Shown: positions 10,880-23,569 of the stretch, piece after piece
Layout of the letters: every line of letters begins with the position of its first letter
Numbering within the stretch: the first letter of the stretch is position 1
Assembly (NCBI GenBank): GCA_051453625.1
Contig: JBOZIK010000001.1
Coordinates: 217,257,370 to 217,290,524, forward strand
Source: Welwitschia mirabilis
Lineage: Eukaryota; Gnetophyta; Gnetopsida; Welwitschiales
DNA length: 33,155 nucleotides
Direction of reading: 5' to 3'
Position numbers and translations under genes: made by a program
Notes under the pieces: model-generated
What the model was told of the DNA's origin: nothing
Databases searched by the model: none
The model's input: only the letters and a program-made list of their open reading frames with translations

Positions 10880-12470
10880 TAAATCTGAGATTAAAACTAA
10901 AAGACTAATTTTTAATCTTTCTATAAGAACTTTTGACAGTATGTTATACATAGCATTATAGAAGTTTATTGGTCTAAAATTTGATATTTTAGGAGCATTT
11001 ATTTTTTTGAAATTAAAGTTATTTAAGTATAAGAAAAATCCTTCAAAATTTACTTTAAATTCCAAAGCTCTAGAAGTGGCTAAAATATCATCCTTATTTA
11101 TATACTAAAAATGTTGAAAAAATCAATAGGTAAATCATTTAGGCTTATAGATTTATAAATCTTCATTTTAAATAAATCTTCCTTGTTTTTTTTTATAATA
11201 AGTTCTCTTTCAATCAACTACAATTTGATATCCCCCTAATGTCTATTTATAAGAGAAAAAATCTTATTCATATTATCCATTTTTATTTATTTGGAAATTG
11301 ATAATAAATTTCTTAACATTCTAAAATAATTTTTCCTATTTTATCAATAGTATAAATGTATTATTTTTTTAATCCTTAAAATAAGGAATTGAGCCATATC
11401 AATTTCCTCTTTATAGCATAGATGTAAGAAATTCTAGAATTTGCATCAACTTTTTTAATTCATTGAAGTTTTTCCCTTTGGAATTAGTAAGACTACTCTT
11501 CTTTTGTTAAAGATAAATATTCCAAAGTAATTCTTATTATTCATTATCTAAATAATCTCTCTAGTTGTCTTTTTTGATCTCTTCTTGGAGTTGTTGCATT
11601 TGATTAGTGAAACTGCTTCTTTTATTTTTCTTAAATTTAGCATATGGTAGAAGCACTAGAATTTTATGTGTTTCTTAACATTAATTAACTTTTATTATAT
11701 CTAGAATTACTTTGAGCCCTTAGTTTTAAAACCAACTATTCATTTATCTAAAAAAAGGAAATTTATTTTAATGATGATGAAGTTAAACAAGAATTGACTA
11801 ATGATCTAAACTAATACATGTGATAGTTCGAATTCAAGAGTTTAGAAAAGTTAAAAGACAAAAAGCATTCACAAGATATCTATCTAACTTTTCAAGAATT
11901 AAATTTGAACCAAATCTTTTATTTCTCCTAGTAGAATTTTTCATTGGAATTTCTCTTGAAGTACAATTGCATATATGTCTAAATCATTAGTTTCTAATAA
12001 TTAATGGATAATAAAAAATTTCCAATCTTTTTTCATGTTCATTAAGAATAGCATTGAAATCACTACCAAGAAAAATAAAATAATAAAATATTGAAACATT
12101 CTAGTATAAGTTCTAAAATTATTTCATTTTTTCTAAAGGTGATGGACAACAAACACTAGTTAAAATTAATGAAACATTTCCCACATAGAATCTTTAATAG
12201 ATAATAAATTGATTAAAGCTCTATTGCATACTAATAAGAAAGATATAATAACCAAATACTATATGATTTGCAATTAGATTTTCAAAGATCAAAATGATAT
12301 TAGAAGAATTGGAAAGTTAAAAGTTTTGAAGAATTCACATTCCTTCCTTATCTCTTCAAGATAAGATCAATAGAATTTTTTTTTCAATATTCTACCACCT
12401 ACTATTTAAGAACACGATTATGGATTCCTCATGATTTCATTGGTAGTTATTATTTAAAATTGTGATTCAA
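10880..12470 (-). pseudogene. LINE (L1-like) ORF2 relic: endonuclease plus start of reverse transcriptase
   Basis: On the minus strand this reads as a plant L1-like ORF2, broken by stops and frameshifts. Pieces in order: a possible start with GIHNRVLK near 12430-12410; TSVCCPSPLEKMK at about 12165-12125; FLGSDFNAILNEHEKR (endonuclease core) at about 12075-12028; KLDRYLVNAF at about 11880-11850; LDH-x-SILV at about 11810-11785 (SDH-type active-site region); a middle domain; LPIDFFNIF near 11130-11105; then KISNFRPINFYNAMYNILSK at about 10995-10936. The last is the first block of the reverse transcriptase. After about 10880 the match ends, so the catalytic FADD block is missing. ORF2p nicks DNA and reverse-transcribes its own RNA; this one is dead. 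Neighbouring 5' sequence is the duplicated unit. Confidence 0.85.
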
Positions 12471-12724
12471 GAGCATTCTAAAAGGATTTTCATTATTATT
12501 TAAGAAAAGAAAGAATTATATTCTCATGATGTTTATAAGAGAGTATAATTATTTGTGTGCAAGAGAGTGAATATTTTAAGTGTGTGAAATGGATATTCCA
12601 AGAAAGTTATTTTAGGGGTAATAAGAAGATTCTCTTACATGTAATAATGGAATACATAAGAGGCAATTTTAGAGCATTAAAAAATTAGTATAAATGACAA
12701 CAAGTGATGAAATGAGGAATGTGT

Positions 12725-14100
12725 TGTTAGGAGTTAGAGTTGATAATGGAGAAGTGAGAGATCTTGGAGTTAGGAGCTAAAGACAAGCTCTTTGTTCAGA
12801 ACTTGAGGAGAAATTTTATTGTATGATATCTTAGCTCTACTTTTTTTTTCTTTTATTCAAATCACTAATTACTTTAAATCTTACTACCTTTACATCAAAT
12901 TGTTTTAAGTTCTTAGACATTTATCTTAATTTAGAGGGCAGTGAGGCACTCCAATTTGAATTGTCCTTCTTAATTAAAATGATTACATTTATCCTGTAGT
13001 AATGTTCTACTAGTTACTTAAATGTCTTTATGGTTATGATTTAAATAATCTCTAGTAGTTTCTATTTTCCTAAACTCAATGGCTATTTCATGATCATTTC
13101 ATAATTTCTTTTGTGGCTAATCTACTTTTCCATGATGTTTGCTTCTTTTATGTTGAGTTTTATCTGAAACTTATCTTCTTCATTGACTTTTTTTCATTAG
13201 TCTGCTGGTTTTACCTTATTTATAACTTACTAGACAGGATCCTCGATAACTCAAGCTTTTTAGTTTTGATTCATAGTTTAATTAAAATTGATAGATTTAC
13301 AACACTTAATTTAGGAATATATCTATTTCAATAACAATAATATTTGAAATTTTTTAATGACCACAATGATTTTCTTTGATTTGAAATTATTTTCTTTTCA
13401 TTCTAAATGTTATTATGTAACCCTCTTGAAGGCTTTGATTACCTTTAGCCCTACCTCTAAATTCATGGTTAACTTAAAAATTCCTTATTTAATACATCAC
13501 TTGATACATTTTATAATAGAAATTATGGAAGTTAGTATTAGAAGGAATAATATGGAAATAATTTTCTTTGCCATTGCAAGGGTATAAAACATTTTTGAAA
13601 ACTATTTTTTTTTTGTGTTTCACTTATAAAGATAGTATTTGTAGTGCTTTAGCATCCAGATTATTGCATTTAAGGATGTTCACTGGTACAATAATTACTA
13701 TTTATTTTCTTTCATTTGATTTCAACTATCTTGTAAATCACTTAGAGAAATGGTTTTAACTCTTTCCATTCCATCATCAAGATCAATTGAAAAGGAAGTT
13801 AACTCTCTAACATTACTATTCATGTTTAGAAGTACAAAATATATTAATGAAATGGATTTCATCTAGCTTTAAATTAATGTAACAGTTACAATAAATAGAA
13901 AATAAAATATTAGGATGACAAGAATTACAAGATGATGAGAGTTAGAATGAAAGCAGCCAAACAGACCATTTTTTATCCATGTCACAGAGTTTACACAACC
14001 GTAGAATTGTGAAATCTTTTGACATGGCTTTAAACAGATTACTTCATGAATTTCATTTGAGTTACTAAGTGATATATCCATGAACTTCTTATCAAGTTCA
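12725..14100. mobile_element. Probable solo LTR, only in copy 2
   Basis: This 1376-bp segment begins TGTTAGGAG and ends AAGTTCA (TG...CA). TGTGT flanks it on both sides (12720-12724 and 14101-14105), a perfect 5-bp target duplication. Copy 1 has the uninterrupted site near 866-882. These are the signs of LTR-element integration followed by LTR-LTR recombination, or of a short LTR-like element. No Gag or Pol is inside. A TATAAAA at about 13584-13590 could be its promoter in the plus orientation. Open frames at 13113-13334, 13357-13587 and 13869-14174 look like chance frames; the last runs across the LTR end. Confidence 0.78.
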
Positions 14101-14105
14101 TGTGT

Positions 14106-16670
14106 CTTTAGTAATGAAACATGTCCTAGACAGAGAAGGAATCTAACACAAACTTGTAGGTAACTGTTGGGCACAGGGTAAGTTACAGATTTGAAATGTG
14201 AATTAATTATTGAATAATATTTCCATTTGAAGAATTTTAATAAAGGGATTTCAAATTTTAGAGTGGTTAAATAGAGTGTAATTAATAGATCGAAAAAATA
14301 TGCATAATAAGAAATGATCTTGAAAGACTCTTAACAATGATTGCTAACCATGTTTAGAGTCACAATAATGTTTATATGTGGTAAGAATTTAGATTCTATT
14401 TTCTACCTAAGGCTAAACTAAGCATGATTCAAGGTGCCATGCTAAGAATTGAATGCATAACCTATAATATTTGAATGCACAACCTATCATAAATAAGCAT
14501 GTCTTTTGCTAATAACAAAACACCATTAGAAAAAGAATACTCTTTTACATGTAGATTGAAAGATGACAATGAGTTAACTACATCATAAATTATTTTTGAT
14601 AATTATTTCCTAATTAGCTAAGTCATAATTAAAGATATGTAGTCTAAATTTTATGATGCTTTATGTAAATGCAAAAATAGAGTCAAGTATTAGAGTAAAC
14701 TTTTTATGAATCTAAGAGTAAAAGACCTTTTGCCTTGAGTTACAAGTTATGAGATTTAGTACCTTAATTAATACTTATTTGAGAGTTGGTAGTGTAGTTA
14801 TTTATTTGTGTTTCATGCTTTAAAAGTTACATTGATGTTTATTCAAGTATATCATTTTAGTTTTTTAATTTAAATTAATCTATAATGGTTCTAAAAATTT
14901 CTTTTAGCATTAAGCAGTGGTTGCCTATTGCAATCATTTAACTTGTTTTCTTAGATTTGAAAATTATTGTAATTCTTAATGTAACACATAAATTTACTAT
15001 ATTTCTTTGTATTACTAATAAATTTATACTTATTTATCAAAAAATGAATCTTATGTTATGTTTTTAATGAGATCATAACTTTGCAGGTGAATATAAAGAG
15101 GAGTAGATAGGATGAAAAAATCAATTTAATTAGCTATCAATAAAAAAACATGGAAAATTTGATGAGCAAATACTAGTGGATGTTAACAACATGAGGAAAA
15201 AAACCAATCCTGATCATTGATTAGATGTGTTTAACAATAAATACATTATGGTAGATGAGAAATTCAGTATGATATTTTAGGAAATTGATTCAATTTTTAA
15301 AAGCATACTTTACATTCTTTTAAATGAAAAGACGATCATATAATCTTATTAGATCTTTTTGTTTTTTCCTTTATAAAACCTCTCTTAATGTGGTAGATTT
15401 CTTCATGATTTATATGTAATATCATCTTCTTTTAGAATAATTATGTAATACATAGATAACTCGTCATATAAAGGACTTTGTAATGACACTTTCTTTGTAA
15501 GATCTTGTCATACAAAGGACTCTGTGATGAGACTATTTTTCCTATGATTGTTCCATTTTCATGCTTTTTTAGTAAGTTATTTTGTTGATCAATGATCAAT
15601 CATCTAAGTAAACTTAGGATGATTTTTAGGACAAATGTGTACTCATGCTTCTCTTCATAATATATGTTGATTATTTCTTGTTATAGCTTGTACATCTTTT
15701 TCTTCAAACATTACTTTTGGATTAGTTACTTATTTATAATTATAAGAATATAGAATCAATAAACTATTTTATGATATATAGGACCTAATCTAGTAAACAA
15801 TAAAATTACTAGAAATGGGCTTAAACATAGAAAATTTGATCCCAATGAAATCATTAACAAATTCCCTTTGTAAAAGCATGATGTTAGATCCTATATTAGA
15901 TAAAAAAGGTATCTATTATTACTAAATTTAAGATTTGCTACCTTCAACACATTTGAAAACATGAAATAGTTGTTATATTTTATGAAAGCTTCTATATTTG
16001 CATAGGAATATGAAATATGTAGTAAGCGTACAATTATTTTAGCTAATTTTAAAGAAAAAAGTTCTTGAACAAGCTTCTAGAAATGTTTATTGTAATGCAT
16101 AAGGTCATATAAATTTAACATAAAATAATCTTCAAAACTTAGTGAATACCAACCTAGTTAGTATATAGTTTAAATTAAAAATTAATGTAATACAAGAATA
16201 GAAGGTAGGCAAGGGGGTGAATAGAGAAGGAAATTTATATAAATATCTTTTTGTATCTTAACTCAACTAATTAACTCTATATGAAATGAATGTCAAACAA
16301 GTGAAATAATACAAAAAAGAAAAGAGCATAACATAAGAAATTTATAGTGATTTGACTATCAACCTACTCCACTATTTAGGAAAAATTACATGATATGTCA
16401 TCCTTGATTCCCTTCAATCTGCTTTAGATAATGATTTTCTAGCTAATTACAAACTATTCTATAATGATGATGATTTCTAATTGATCATTAACCATTTGTA
16501 ATAATAAGTTTTTTTTTGGCTTAGAGTTAACCACATCAAAAATCATGAATAAAGCAAGGATTCCTTAAGAACTAAAAATAAAAATTAATTGTAGTAAAGA
16601 AATAATACTATTTTTGAGTATGAAGAGAGAAGAATAGATAAAATTTAAGATTCAATCAATTGGTTGGTAC
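14106..16670. other. AT-rich non-coding part of copy 2
   Basis: This corresponds to about 880-3716 of copy 1 without the 1125-1540 segment. A short duplication (TTGAATGCA-AACCTAT, twice) lies at about 14450-14505. I see no gene. Confidence 0.6.
15461..15548. repeat. 44-bp tandem duplication specific to copy 2
   Basis: Two adjacent similar units, 15461-15504 (TCGTCATATAAAGGACTTTG...) and 15505-15548 (TTGTCATACAAAGGACTCTG...), stand where copy 1 has one (about 2580-2625). The units have since diverged. Confidence 0.75.
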
Positions 16671-16907
16671 TATTATAGTGGTAGACTTGTGTATTGCAAG
16701 AAAGAAAGAGAAGTTGAAATAGTTATAGAGAAATAAAAACTTTTAATGAAGCCATCTATCAAAGCAGAGAATAACACTTTATTTATAATGAAAGTGTAGT
16801 AAAAGAATAAGAAATAATAATTAAAATTGAGTGATTTTGGAAAGGATATATGATTTTCTCATATATATCTATTAATAATTAAATTTTTTTCCAAGATTAT
16901 CAGAACA
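16671..16907 (-). repeat. 3' LTR of gag-only element, copy 2
   Basis: It starts TATTATAGTGG (TG decayed to TA) and ends CAGAACA on the plus strand. It shares TATTGCAAGAAAG with the left LTR of copy 1, whereas both right LTRs have a TATA(C/T)AAAA-like text there. Confidence 0.8.
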
Positions 16908-16920
16908 TTACTCCCCTTAA
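16908..16920 (-). other. Polypurine tract, copy 2
   Basis: The minus strand reads TTAAGGGGAGTAA just inside the LTR, one G shorter than in copy 1. Confidence 0.68.
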
Positions 16921-17329
16921 ATGAGTAATTTTAACATAAATTACTCATTATTATAATATTATATTAACTTCTCCTTAATAAAAACTTCATGGAAATGTTT
17001 TTACCCAAATTTTTGTACTATGTTAAACTCCGTCATAAAACTTATTTAACTACTATGGAAGCCACTACCACAAGAATGTTTACTATGGTAGACTCCTCTA
17101 CAATAGCTAATTTGATAGTATACCACTATAATAATGCTTGTTATGGCAAGCAACCTCTACTTAGAAACACTTCACTCTAGAGGAAACCTCTAGTTCAACC
17201 TCATAAAGGTTTCTAATTTATTTAGTTAAGTTTTATACATTATCATCTAAAACACATGGGAATTTCTTAGATTCAACATCAACAAATGCCAAACGTACTT
17301 GTTTTTAATTTCCATTCAAAATGTCATAA

Positions 17330-18060
17330 GAATAGTTTGGATAATCAATCTTGCTATGTCCATTTTCATTCCAATAAAAGCATCTTATTCTATTCTCATT
17401 TTCTTTGAATTTTATTTGTGTGTACTGTGATTTGCTATGGCCTATAATATTCTATAAGGAAGAACATTATATGCTTTCTTCTAAAATATTTATAATGAGA
17501 GTTGAAAGAGAAGAGCTTGTAATGAAACATTAGATACATTTTGAGGAAAGATATTAAGGATAATGGAAATTATGTTAATTCCACTTATAAGTTCATTAAT
17601 GTATTTTAACTAACTTCTAATAGAATTTAAATAATGCAAATGACTTATCATATCAGTCCATTCTTTAAACCTTAAACTATATAAAATCGGTTTAAGAGAG
17701 ATGATATTAGATGGAGGTTTGGTGCCAAATTCTTTTCTCATCTTATTTTGAGCATTTTTTGCCATCATTCTTGGGGTTAAGAGATGCAATTAGTCATTTA
17801 AAAATGTTAATCCTATTCTTGCAAGAGCCAATGCATTATGTTATTCCCATTTTGTATCTGTGCTAGTCTCTCCAGGTTTTGCCAAAGTCCCATTAATATA
17901 TCCCAAGTAGACATCTATACCAAACAGAAACCAGATCTTTGATTTTTTAGCTTTTAAAATCTTAGCCATCAAATTTCTCAATTTGAAATATATTTATAAT
18001 GATGGAAGACAAAGGGCAATAAAGAGCTTAAGGAGCAGAGGATGACCTTTATGGCTAGAG
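17330..18060 (-). pseudogene. Copia-type gag relic, copy 2
   Basis: It has the same domain order as copy 1. The central UBN2-like block at about 17790-17690 reads with few breaks and includes KNAQNKMRKEFGTK. The zinc knuckle is better kept here: RCFYWNENGHSKIDY at about 17393-17345. Against the C-x2-C-x4-H-x4-C pattern, the first Cys and the His are kept, the second Cys is Trp and the last is Tyr. Stops elsewhere make it non-functional. Confidence 0.8.
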
Positions 18061-18070
18061 ACTTGATAAA

Positions 18071-18083
18071 GGCTTTAATACCA
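18071..18083 (-). other. Primer-binding site, copy 2
   Basis: The minus strand reads TGGTATTAAAGCC, two changes (C to T, G to A) from the initiator-Met tRNA complement. Three bases separate it from the LTR. Confidence 0.8.
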
Positions 18084-18086
18084 TAA

Positions 18087-18318
18087 TGTTATAGTGGTAA
18101 ACCCATGTATTATATAAAAAGAAAGAGGAGATGAAATAGTTGTAATAAAATCAAATTTATAAATGAAATGTTTTATTAAAATAGAGAATGACACTTTATT
18201 TATAATGAAAGTGTAATGCAAGAATTAGAAATGATGATCAAAATTGAATGATTTTGAAAAATATATAGAGTTTTCTTAGATATATCCATTAAGACTAAGA
18301 GATTTTCCAAGATTAACA
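18087..18318 (-). repeat. 5' LTR of gag-only element, copy 2
   Basis: It begins TGTTATAGTGG and ends GATTAACA on the plus strand, matching 5078-5311. Confidence 0.8.
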
Positions 18319-20707
18319 ATAGTTTCATCTAAGAACTAACTTCTTTTTTTTTTTTTTTTTTTACAAAGTATATAAGTAATGTAGTTGTTGAAGTGATATT
18401 TCTAAGATATTGAAAGTTACACATTACTTATTTTGATACTAATAAGAGCTTACATCATAGAAAAAATGTCCATTACTATTACCTTAAAGTTTTCAATTGA
18501 TTTAATGTTTAAAATCCTTGAGATTTTTTTAATAAACTAGCCATTATGAAATAGTCTTAGAGTTAGGACATCTACCCAAACTAAGTGGAAATGTTCACAC
18601 TTAAAACTTCTAATTATGTTTAAAAATCTTCACTTCCATGAGGAAGGGAGGGACATTCACACTAAAATAGTGGTAATATCCATACTTATCAAAGGTGCAG
18701 TCCTTCATACAAGATGGCTAAGAATAGGGAAAACATCTTGGCTATCTAAGTGTGGATGTTCGCACTTGTTATTGATCATAGTTTCATATAGATCATCTAC
18801 TAGAAAAGGAGACATTTAGGCCTTTTTAGTGAGGATGTCCGAGAATATGTAAAGATAAAAGTACATTCATACAAGATAGAAATGTCTACTATTAAAATCA
18901 AGGAGACCCAAAAAAATTTTATTAGCTTTTAATCATCGATTTTTCAATCTTCAAAAGGTGGTAAGCACATCTTGTATGCAAACCTGATAAAATTATTAAC
19001 TTGTCATTAATCTTATCATGTTCGAATCATTGATATTCATACTTTCTATAGAAGTAAAGAAAGAAAAGGTACATTTAAGGATATTACTAGGAGGAGTAAA
19101 CATTCATATTTAATTTCCTATAAGGGCTAATTAAGACAATATGATAAAGTGCATATGATGCTAATATTATATAGCACCAACTAGTATAGTCACCTGATAA
19201 AGAAAACAATGTACCTATACAATATAGAAAAATAATTAAGATGTTGAAAAGTAAAGTAATACATCATTCAAAATAGAAATAAGAAAGTAATAGAACTTTT
19301 AATCTAATAATAAAAATTAAAATTTAGTGATAACTAAGATAGAAATTTCTAGCAGTTTGTTTTAGATTTTAAGTATTTATTTTTGCTAAACCTTTTAATA
19401 ATGCCAAGTTTCATGAAAATTTATGTTGATAAATACACGTTTTGTTATTTATTATATTTATTATAGAAGGAACTCTAGTAAATTTCATTTTACATGTTAC
19501 ATGTATTCTATGAATTAAATAAAATTGAAAATGTAAAGCTTAGTTGTGAAATTTAGACTTCGCAACAAGCCTAATTGGATTCTTAAACTTGGATTCAACA
19601 GACAAAATTAGCAAATTTAATAAAACCTAGCTAAAAATTTTAAATGTTAAAAGAGTTATATTTTATTACATTTTTTCAAAATTAACATATTTACATGCAA
19701 TCAAATAGAAGTACGAAACATGATGCGTTTTTAAGTATTAGACAAGTTTTAAGATACACAGTATTGCTCTTCTACTATAATTAGAAAATAGATAATAGAC
19801 ATGTATGTCATACTTGTTATTATTAGTTATATTAATCATTTTCCATTCTTTTTTATAAAAATTAAAAGTGAAAAACAATATCTTAATGTACTTCTTTCCA
19901 AGTTTAAGATTTTACAAAATATAAAAACATAAAGAAATTGGAATACAAAACATAATTTTCTAAATGTATTTTTAAAATTAAATAATATAAATTTATCTTT
20001 TTCTAAATAATGCTAGATAATGATTCATTATTAGAAATTTTCTTTAACATTATTATCAAAAGATTGAGAGTATATAATATTATTATATGCATTTGAGTAA
20101 CACTCTATTGTCTTTGACAAAATAATTAAAAAAAATGCCTTCTAAAATTATTTTTTAAAATCAACCCAATCATTTCTAGTTTCACTAAGATGACTCACCA
20201 TGTTGTTGAATTACCTTAGGTAATGCAGTGTCAAAATTCTTCAATTTAAAGTGGTTCTTAATGAGCTATAGCCATTTTAGTACTTCTTCATAAGATCTCG
20301 AGGTGCATGTGTAGTGCATATCACCTTGTAATTTCTTCATATATTCCTCCATATTCTTTATTCTATGTTGTGATTTGTACTATATTTAGATAAGTTAAAT
20401 AACTTCATCAAGTTGTTGTTCAATAGCATTGGTATCATTATTTTCATGGTATTCCATTATCTATTAATCTATGTATGATTGAGGATCCTTATACTTTTTT
20501 TATTATTACTTTTAATCTATATTTTATGGCTTAAACTCTAGTTACTTTAGTAGTTAGAAGCTAAGAATGCCAAAATAGCTTTCATAATTAACTAATTAAT
20601 AAGATCATATACATAATTTACAAGAAAAAGGTTAGAATCTAATCAGTTAGAATCTAATAATTAATGAATTAAATATGATTAAATACTTATTGTGGATCTC
20701 TATAGGC
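18319..20707. other. AT-rich non-coding part of copy 2
   Basis: This corresponds to 5312-7859 of copy 1. It has a T run of about 19 bases near 18343-18361. An open frame of 67 codons at 18616-18819 is not kept in copy 1, so I do not call it a gene. Confidence 0.6.
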
Positions 20708-20873
20708 TTTTATTGGATTTAATGAGGCTCCTTCTTAGTAATGTAGAATGCTATAGCTTTTTAGACTAATAATGTCAATAATGTGACATTGTATAGGTAC
20801 TTTAGGGCCTATTAAGAATGTTTCTTAGTATTGTAATGCCCTATATCTTTTTATATTAATAATATTAGATATT
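20708..20873. repeat. Remnant of the 90-bp minisatellite (copy 2)
   Basis: About 1.5 units matching the first unit of 7860-9022 and part of a later one (CTATATCTTTTTATATTAAT resembles 8051-8070). It then jumps at ATTAGAT to sequence matching 9391 onward, so about 1.4 kb of the copy 1 arrangement is missing. Confidence 0.85.
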
Positions 20874-22026
20874 ATAGATCATAAGGATACTCATATACAT
20901 GACCATGTCAATTTAGAATGCAATCAACTAATGTTTCAAGAGTAACATACCTCATCCTCAAGGTGAGATATAGGGAGAAAGAGGAAAAGAATATAAATAA
21001 TATATGATGGTAAGATCTATAAAGTAATAAAATAAAAGGGCTTTAGAAGTGATCACCATTTTTTTAATTTACATCATTTGCATGGATTTTTATTTTAAAG
21101 AAATCTTATATTTTTCTATTATATTCATGATTAATTATTACTATAATTTATATATCATTGAACATTTTTTAATGATTAGCTTATTTTCTAAGATTTTTTT
21201 TGCTAGTAGAAATTTATTACATCTATCATGCCCTACATTTTATTATGTTTTTAAGATCTTAATCTAAGTGACCTACTAGTTTCTTCAATATAAAAAGATC
21301 CATGTGTGGAACTTGTCTTATAAATGCCATATTTATCCATTTTAACAACTTTTTACCTTAGGGTGAGAAAGAAGTATTTGATGTAATCTATTAATTTGAA
21401 TGAGCTTAAATTCTATGGGATCATAAGATGTTTCATATTATTACAATAACATTACTAGTAAACAAAAAAGCCTTATGTAGTATTATTCATTTCCTTTTAA
21501 AAGTATTTGCACTAATTTTCTTTTTTTAATCATCCTTGAAAGTCAAGTGCATTAAGGAATAGAATAAATGAGATAAAAACATTAATTGAATATTTAAATA
21601 AATAAAAAAAGGAATATTAGAGGTAGAGATTGACATTTATAATTATCAAGCTTGGATAGAAAGAAGTACTTACTATTTTTGATGATGAAACAATTAATCA
21701 TGCTCCCATTAAAGTTTCAAATTTAAATTTAAATGCTTTAAAAATAAATAAATAAATGAGGTAATCACATAATTATTTTAGAAAAATAACATAAAACTAT
21801 GAAATCTCTATTTAGCATGTGGTTTTCTCTTTGTCTTCTTTTTACTTGATGCACATAAGTAAGTAACATCACCATTTAATATGTCTTTTTTTCAGTTAGA
21901 ATAATATTATCAGAATGAATCTTAAAAGGTTTTAGATGAAACTATTTTTTACATGTTTATACTTTATAAATATTAATTCTATCATACAAAATCTAAAAGC
22001 ATTAAAACTATATTATGTTATAGGTA
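20874..22026. other. AT-rich non-coding end of copy 2
   Basis: It matches 9391-10560 closely, including the stretch around CAAGGTGAGATA (9480 / 20960). No gene seen. Similarity to copy 1 stops at about 22026. Confidence 0.6.
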
Positions 22027-23569
22027 ATTCTTTTGAGATGTTATAGTTTCATACTATGTCATTTGGCTAAGAAAATTGGGTACTTTGTAATGTAAAACTA
22101 AATGACAATGGTAAGAGCCATGAATACTAACATACAAGAAGAAGGAAATTAAACTGATTATACTCAATTTATGACTTAATATTTTCAAAAAAACATTAAA
22201 ATAATAAGAGATCAAGTCTTAGTAATTACACAAGAATAGCCTCATTACAATGTTGTGGTATAATTTTAAAAGCTTTGATTGCCTATCTTTAAAGAATTAA
22301 AGATCACAATATAGTTGAGGCTTGTAAGACTAAGATAAATAAGTATTTTTATCATTTAGTACTTCTCTAAGGAAGATAATATAATAATATATGTCTATCA
22401 ATTTGAGGAAGAAACTTTATTATAATGAAAATATAAAATGCAAAAACTAGAGATATGATCTAATTTTTATATCTTCCTAGAACTATCTAGTCTAAGTTAT
22501 GCCATAGAGTAATTTAAATAATAAAAGTCTAAATATTTTTATGATATTGAATAATAAAATATAACTATATCCTAGTATGAAGTGAGATTCTTAGTATTGC
22601 TAAGATATGTGAGTACTTTAAACAATGATAAGAGAGGAAAAGTGAGTCACTTTATGGCCAGCTTATATTCTACATTAAAATGTAGAATTTAATTTTTATA
22701 AATTCTTATCTTAAGTAATATTTACAATAAATACATTTAAAGAGAATGAAAGCAAAGAAAATAAAGGTCATTTATAATACGAATTATGAACTTTTTATTA
22801 AGAAGTCCTAATTTTATGATTTTTAGGTAAAAATGACTTTATAAAACCTTTGATTATTTTCTTTGATCTTCATCTTATAGAACTTTCTCTAGTGTTTTTC
22901 AAGCTTTAAAATTCATAATGTGGAAAGAAGTATCTATACCTTAAACTAAGTACTACATTATGTGTAAATAATTAAACTTATAAAGGACTATCCAACATCA
23001 AAGTAAAAATATAGATAAAACAAGACCAACACATTTAGATCTTTTCATCAGCATGACTCCCATGTTAAAAGGAACTTTTCATAACTTAGTAATAAGCCCT
23101 TTACTACTATATGATCTAATGCAATGAGAGGTCACAAGAAAAATTTTTGAGAAGTAATTACTATCTAGGCGATTAAGGTCCAACCTTCCATCATCAAAAA
23201 AGTAAGTATGCTTCTGGATAATTCTCTCACTATATAAATAAATAATAGAGTTACTTATTTTTGTATTTATGAGGATGTATTAAAAGAACAAATTAAATGA
23301 TGTGCAAAATCCTTATGAATGGATAATTAAGCTTTCTAATGACCTAATAGAAATAATAGATTAGATGATCCCAAGATATAATTTATATTAAGAAAAATGC
23401 TATGGTATGGGAAGTTTAAGCCTTATAAATTGCCAAAGAAAAAAAGAAGAAATCTTTAGGGGAAAAATACTCTCAAGACTAAGAAATTATAAGGAAACAT
23501 GAAAAATTAAACATGAAAAGTGTAATAAAGTGTTTATAAATAGGATTAAATGAATTGAAAAATAAGATA
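22027..23569. other. Unassigned AT-rich DNA upstream of the gypsy pol relic
   Basis: By position this should hold gypsy Gag and protease if the element were whole. I could not recognise a CCHC knuckle or a protease motif convincingly. The stretch near 23345-23420 might be the end of a protease, but this is a guess. Confidence 0.4.

Larger units (their letters stand above)
16671..18318 (-). mobile_element. Gag-only non-autonomous LTR element, copy 2
   Basis: This is the paralogue of 3717-5311, with the same layout: left LTR 16671-16907, polypurine tract, Gag relic, primer-binding site and right LTR 18087-18318. It is carried by the large duplication and is not an independent insertion, since the flanks also match copy 1. 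Flanking bases (ggtac left, atagt right) give no clear target duplication. Confidence 0.82.
11851..22026 (+). repeat. Large duplicated unit, copy 2
   Basis: This is the partner of 1-10560. The offset between copies starts at 11850 bases, rises to about 12954 after the copy 2 insertion and the segment missing near 14360, and falls to about 11470 after the minisatellite difference. Copy 2 carries a solo LTR (12725-14100), a local 44-bp duplication (15461-15548) and a longer T run (about 18343-18361) that copy 1 lacks. The LINE relic spans the left boundary as drawn, so the real unit probably begins further left, near 10560. Confidence 0.92.

Noticed and set aside
13869-14174. Minus-strand 101-codon frame with balanced residue use
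   Set aside because: It runs across the end of the insertion at 14100 into the duplicated unit, so it cannot be an old gene. No known domain seen.
18616-18819. Plus-strand 67-codon frame less AT-rich than average
   Set aside because: The matching part of copy 1 (about 5605-5810) does not keep the frame, and no domain is recognisable.
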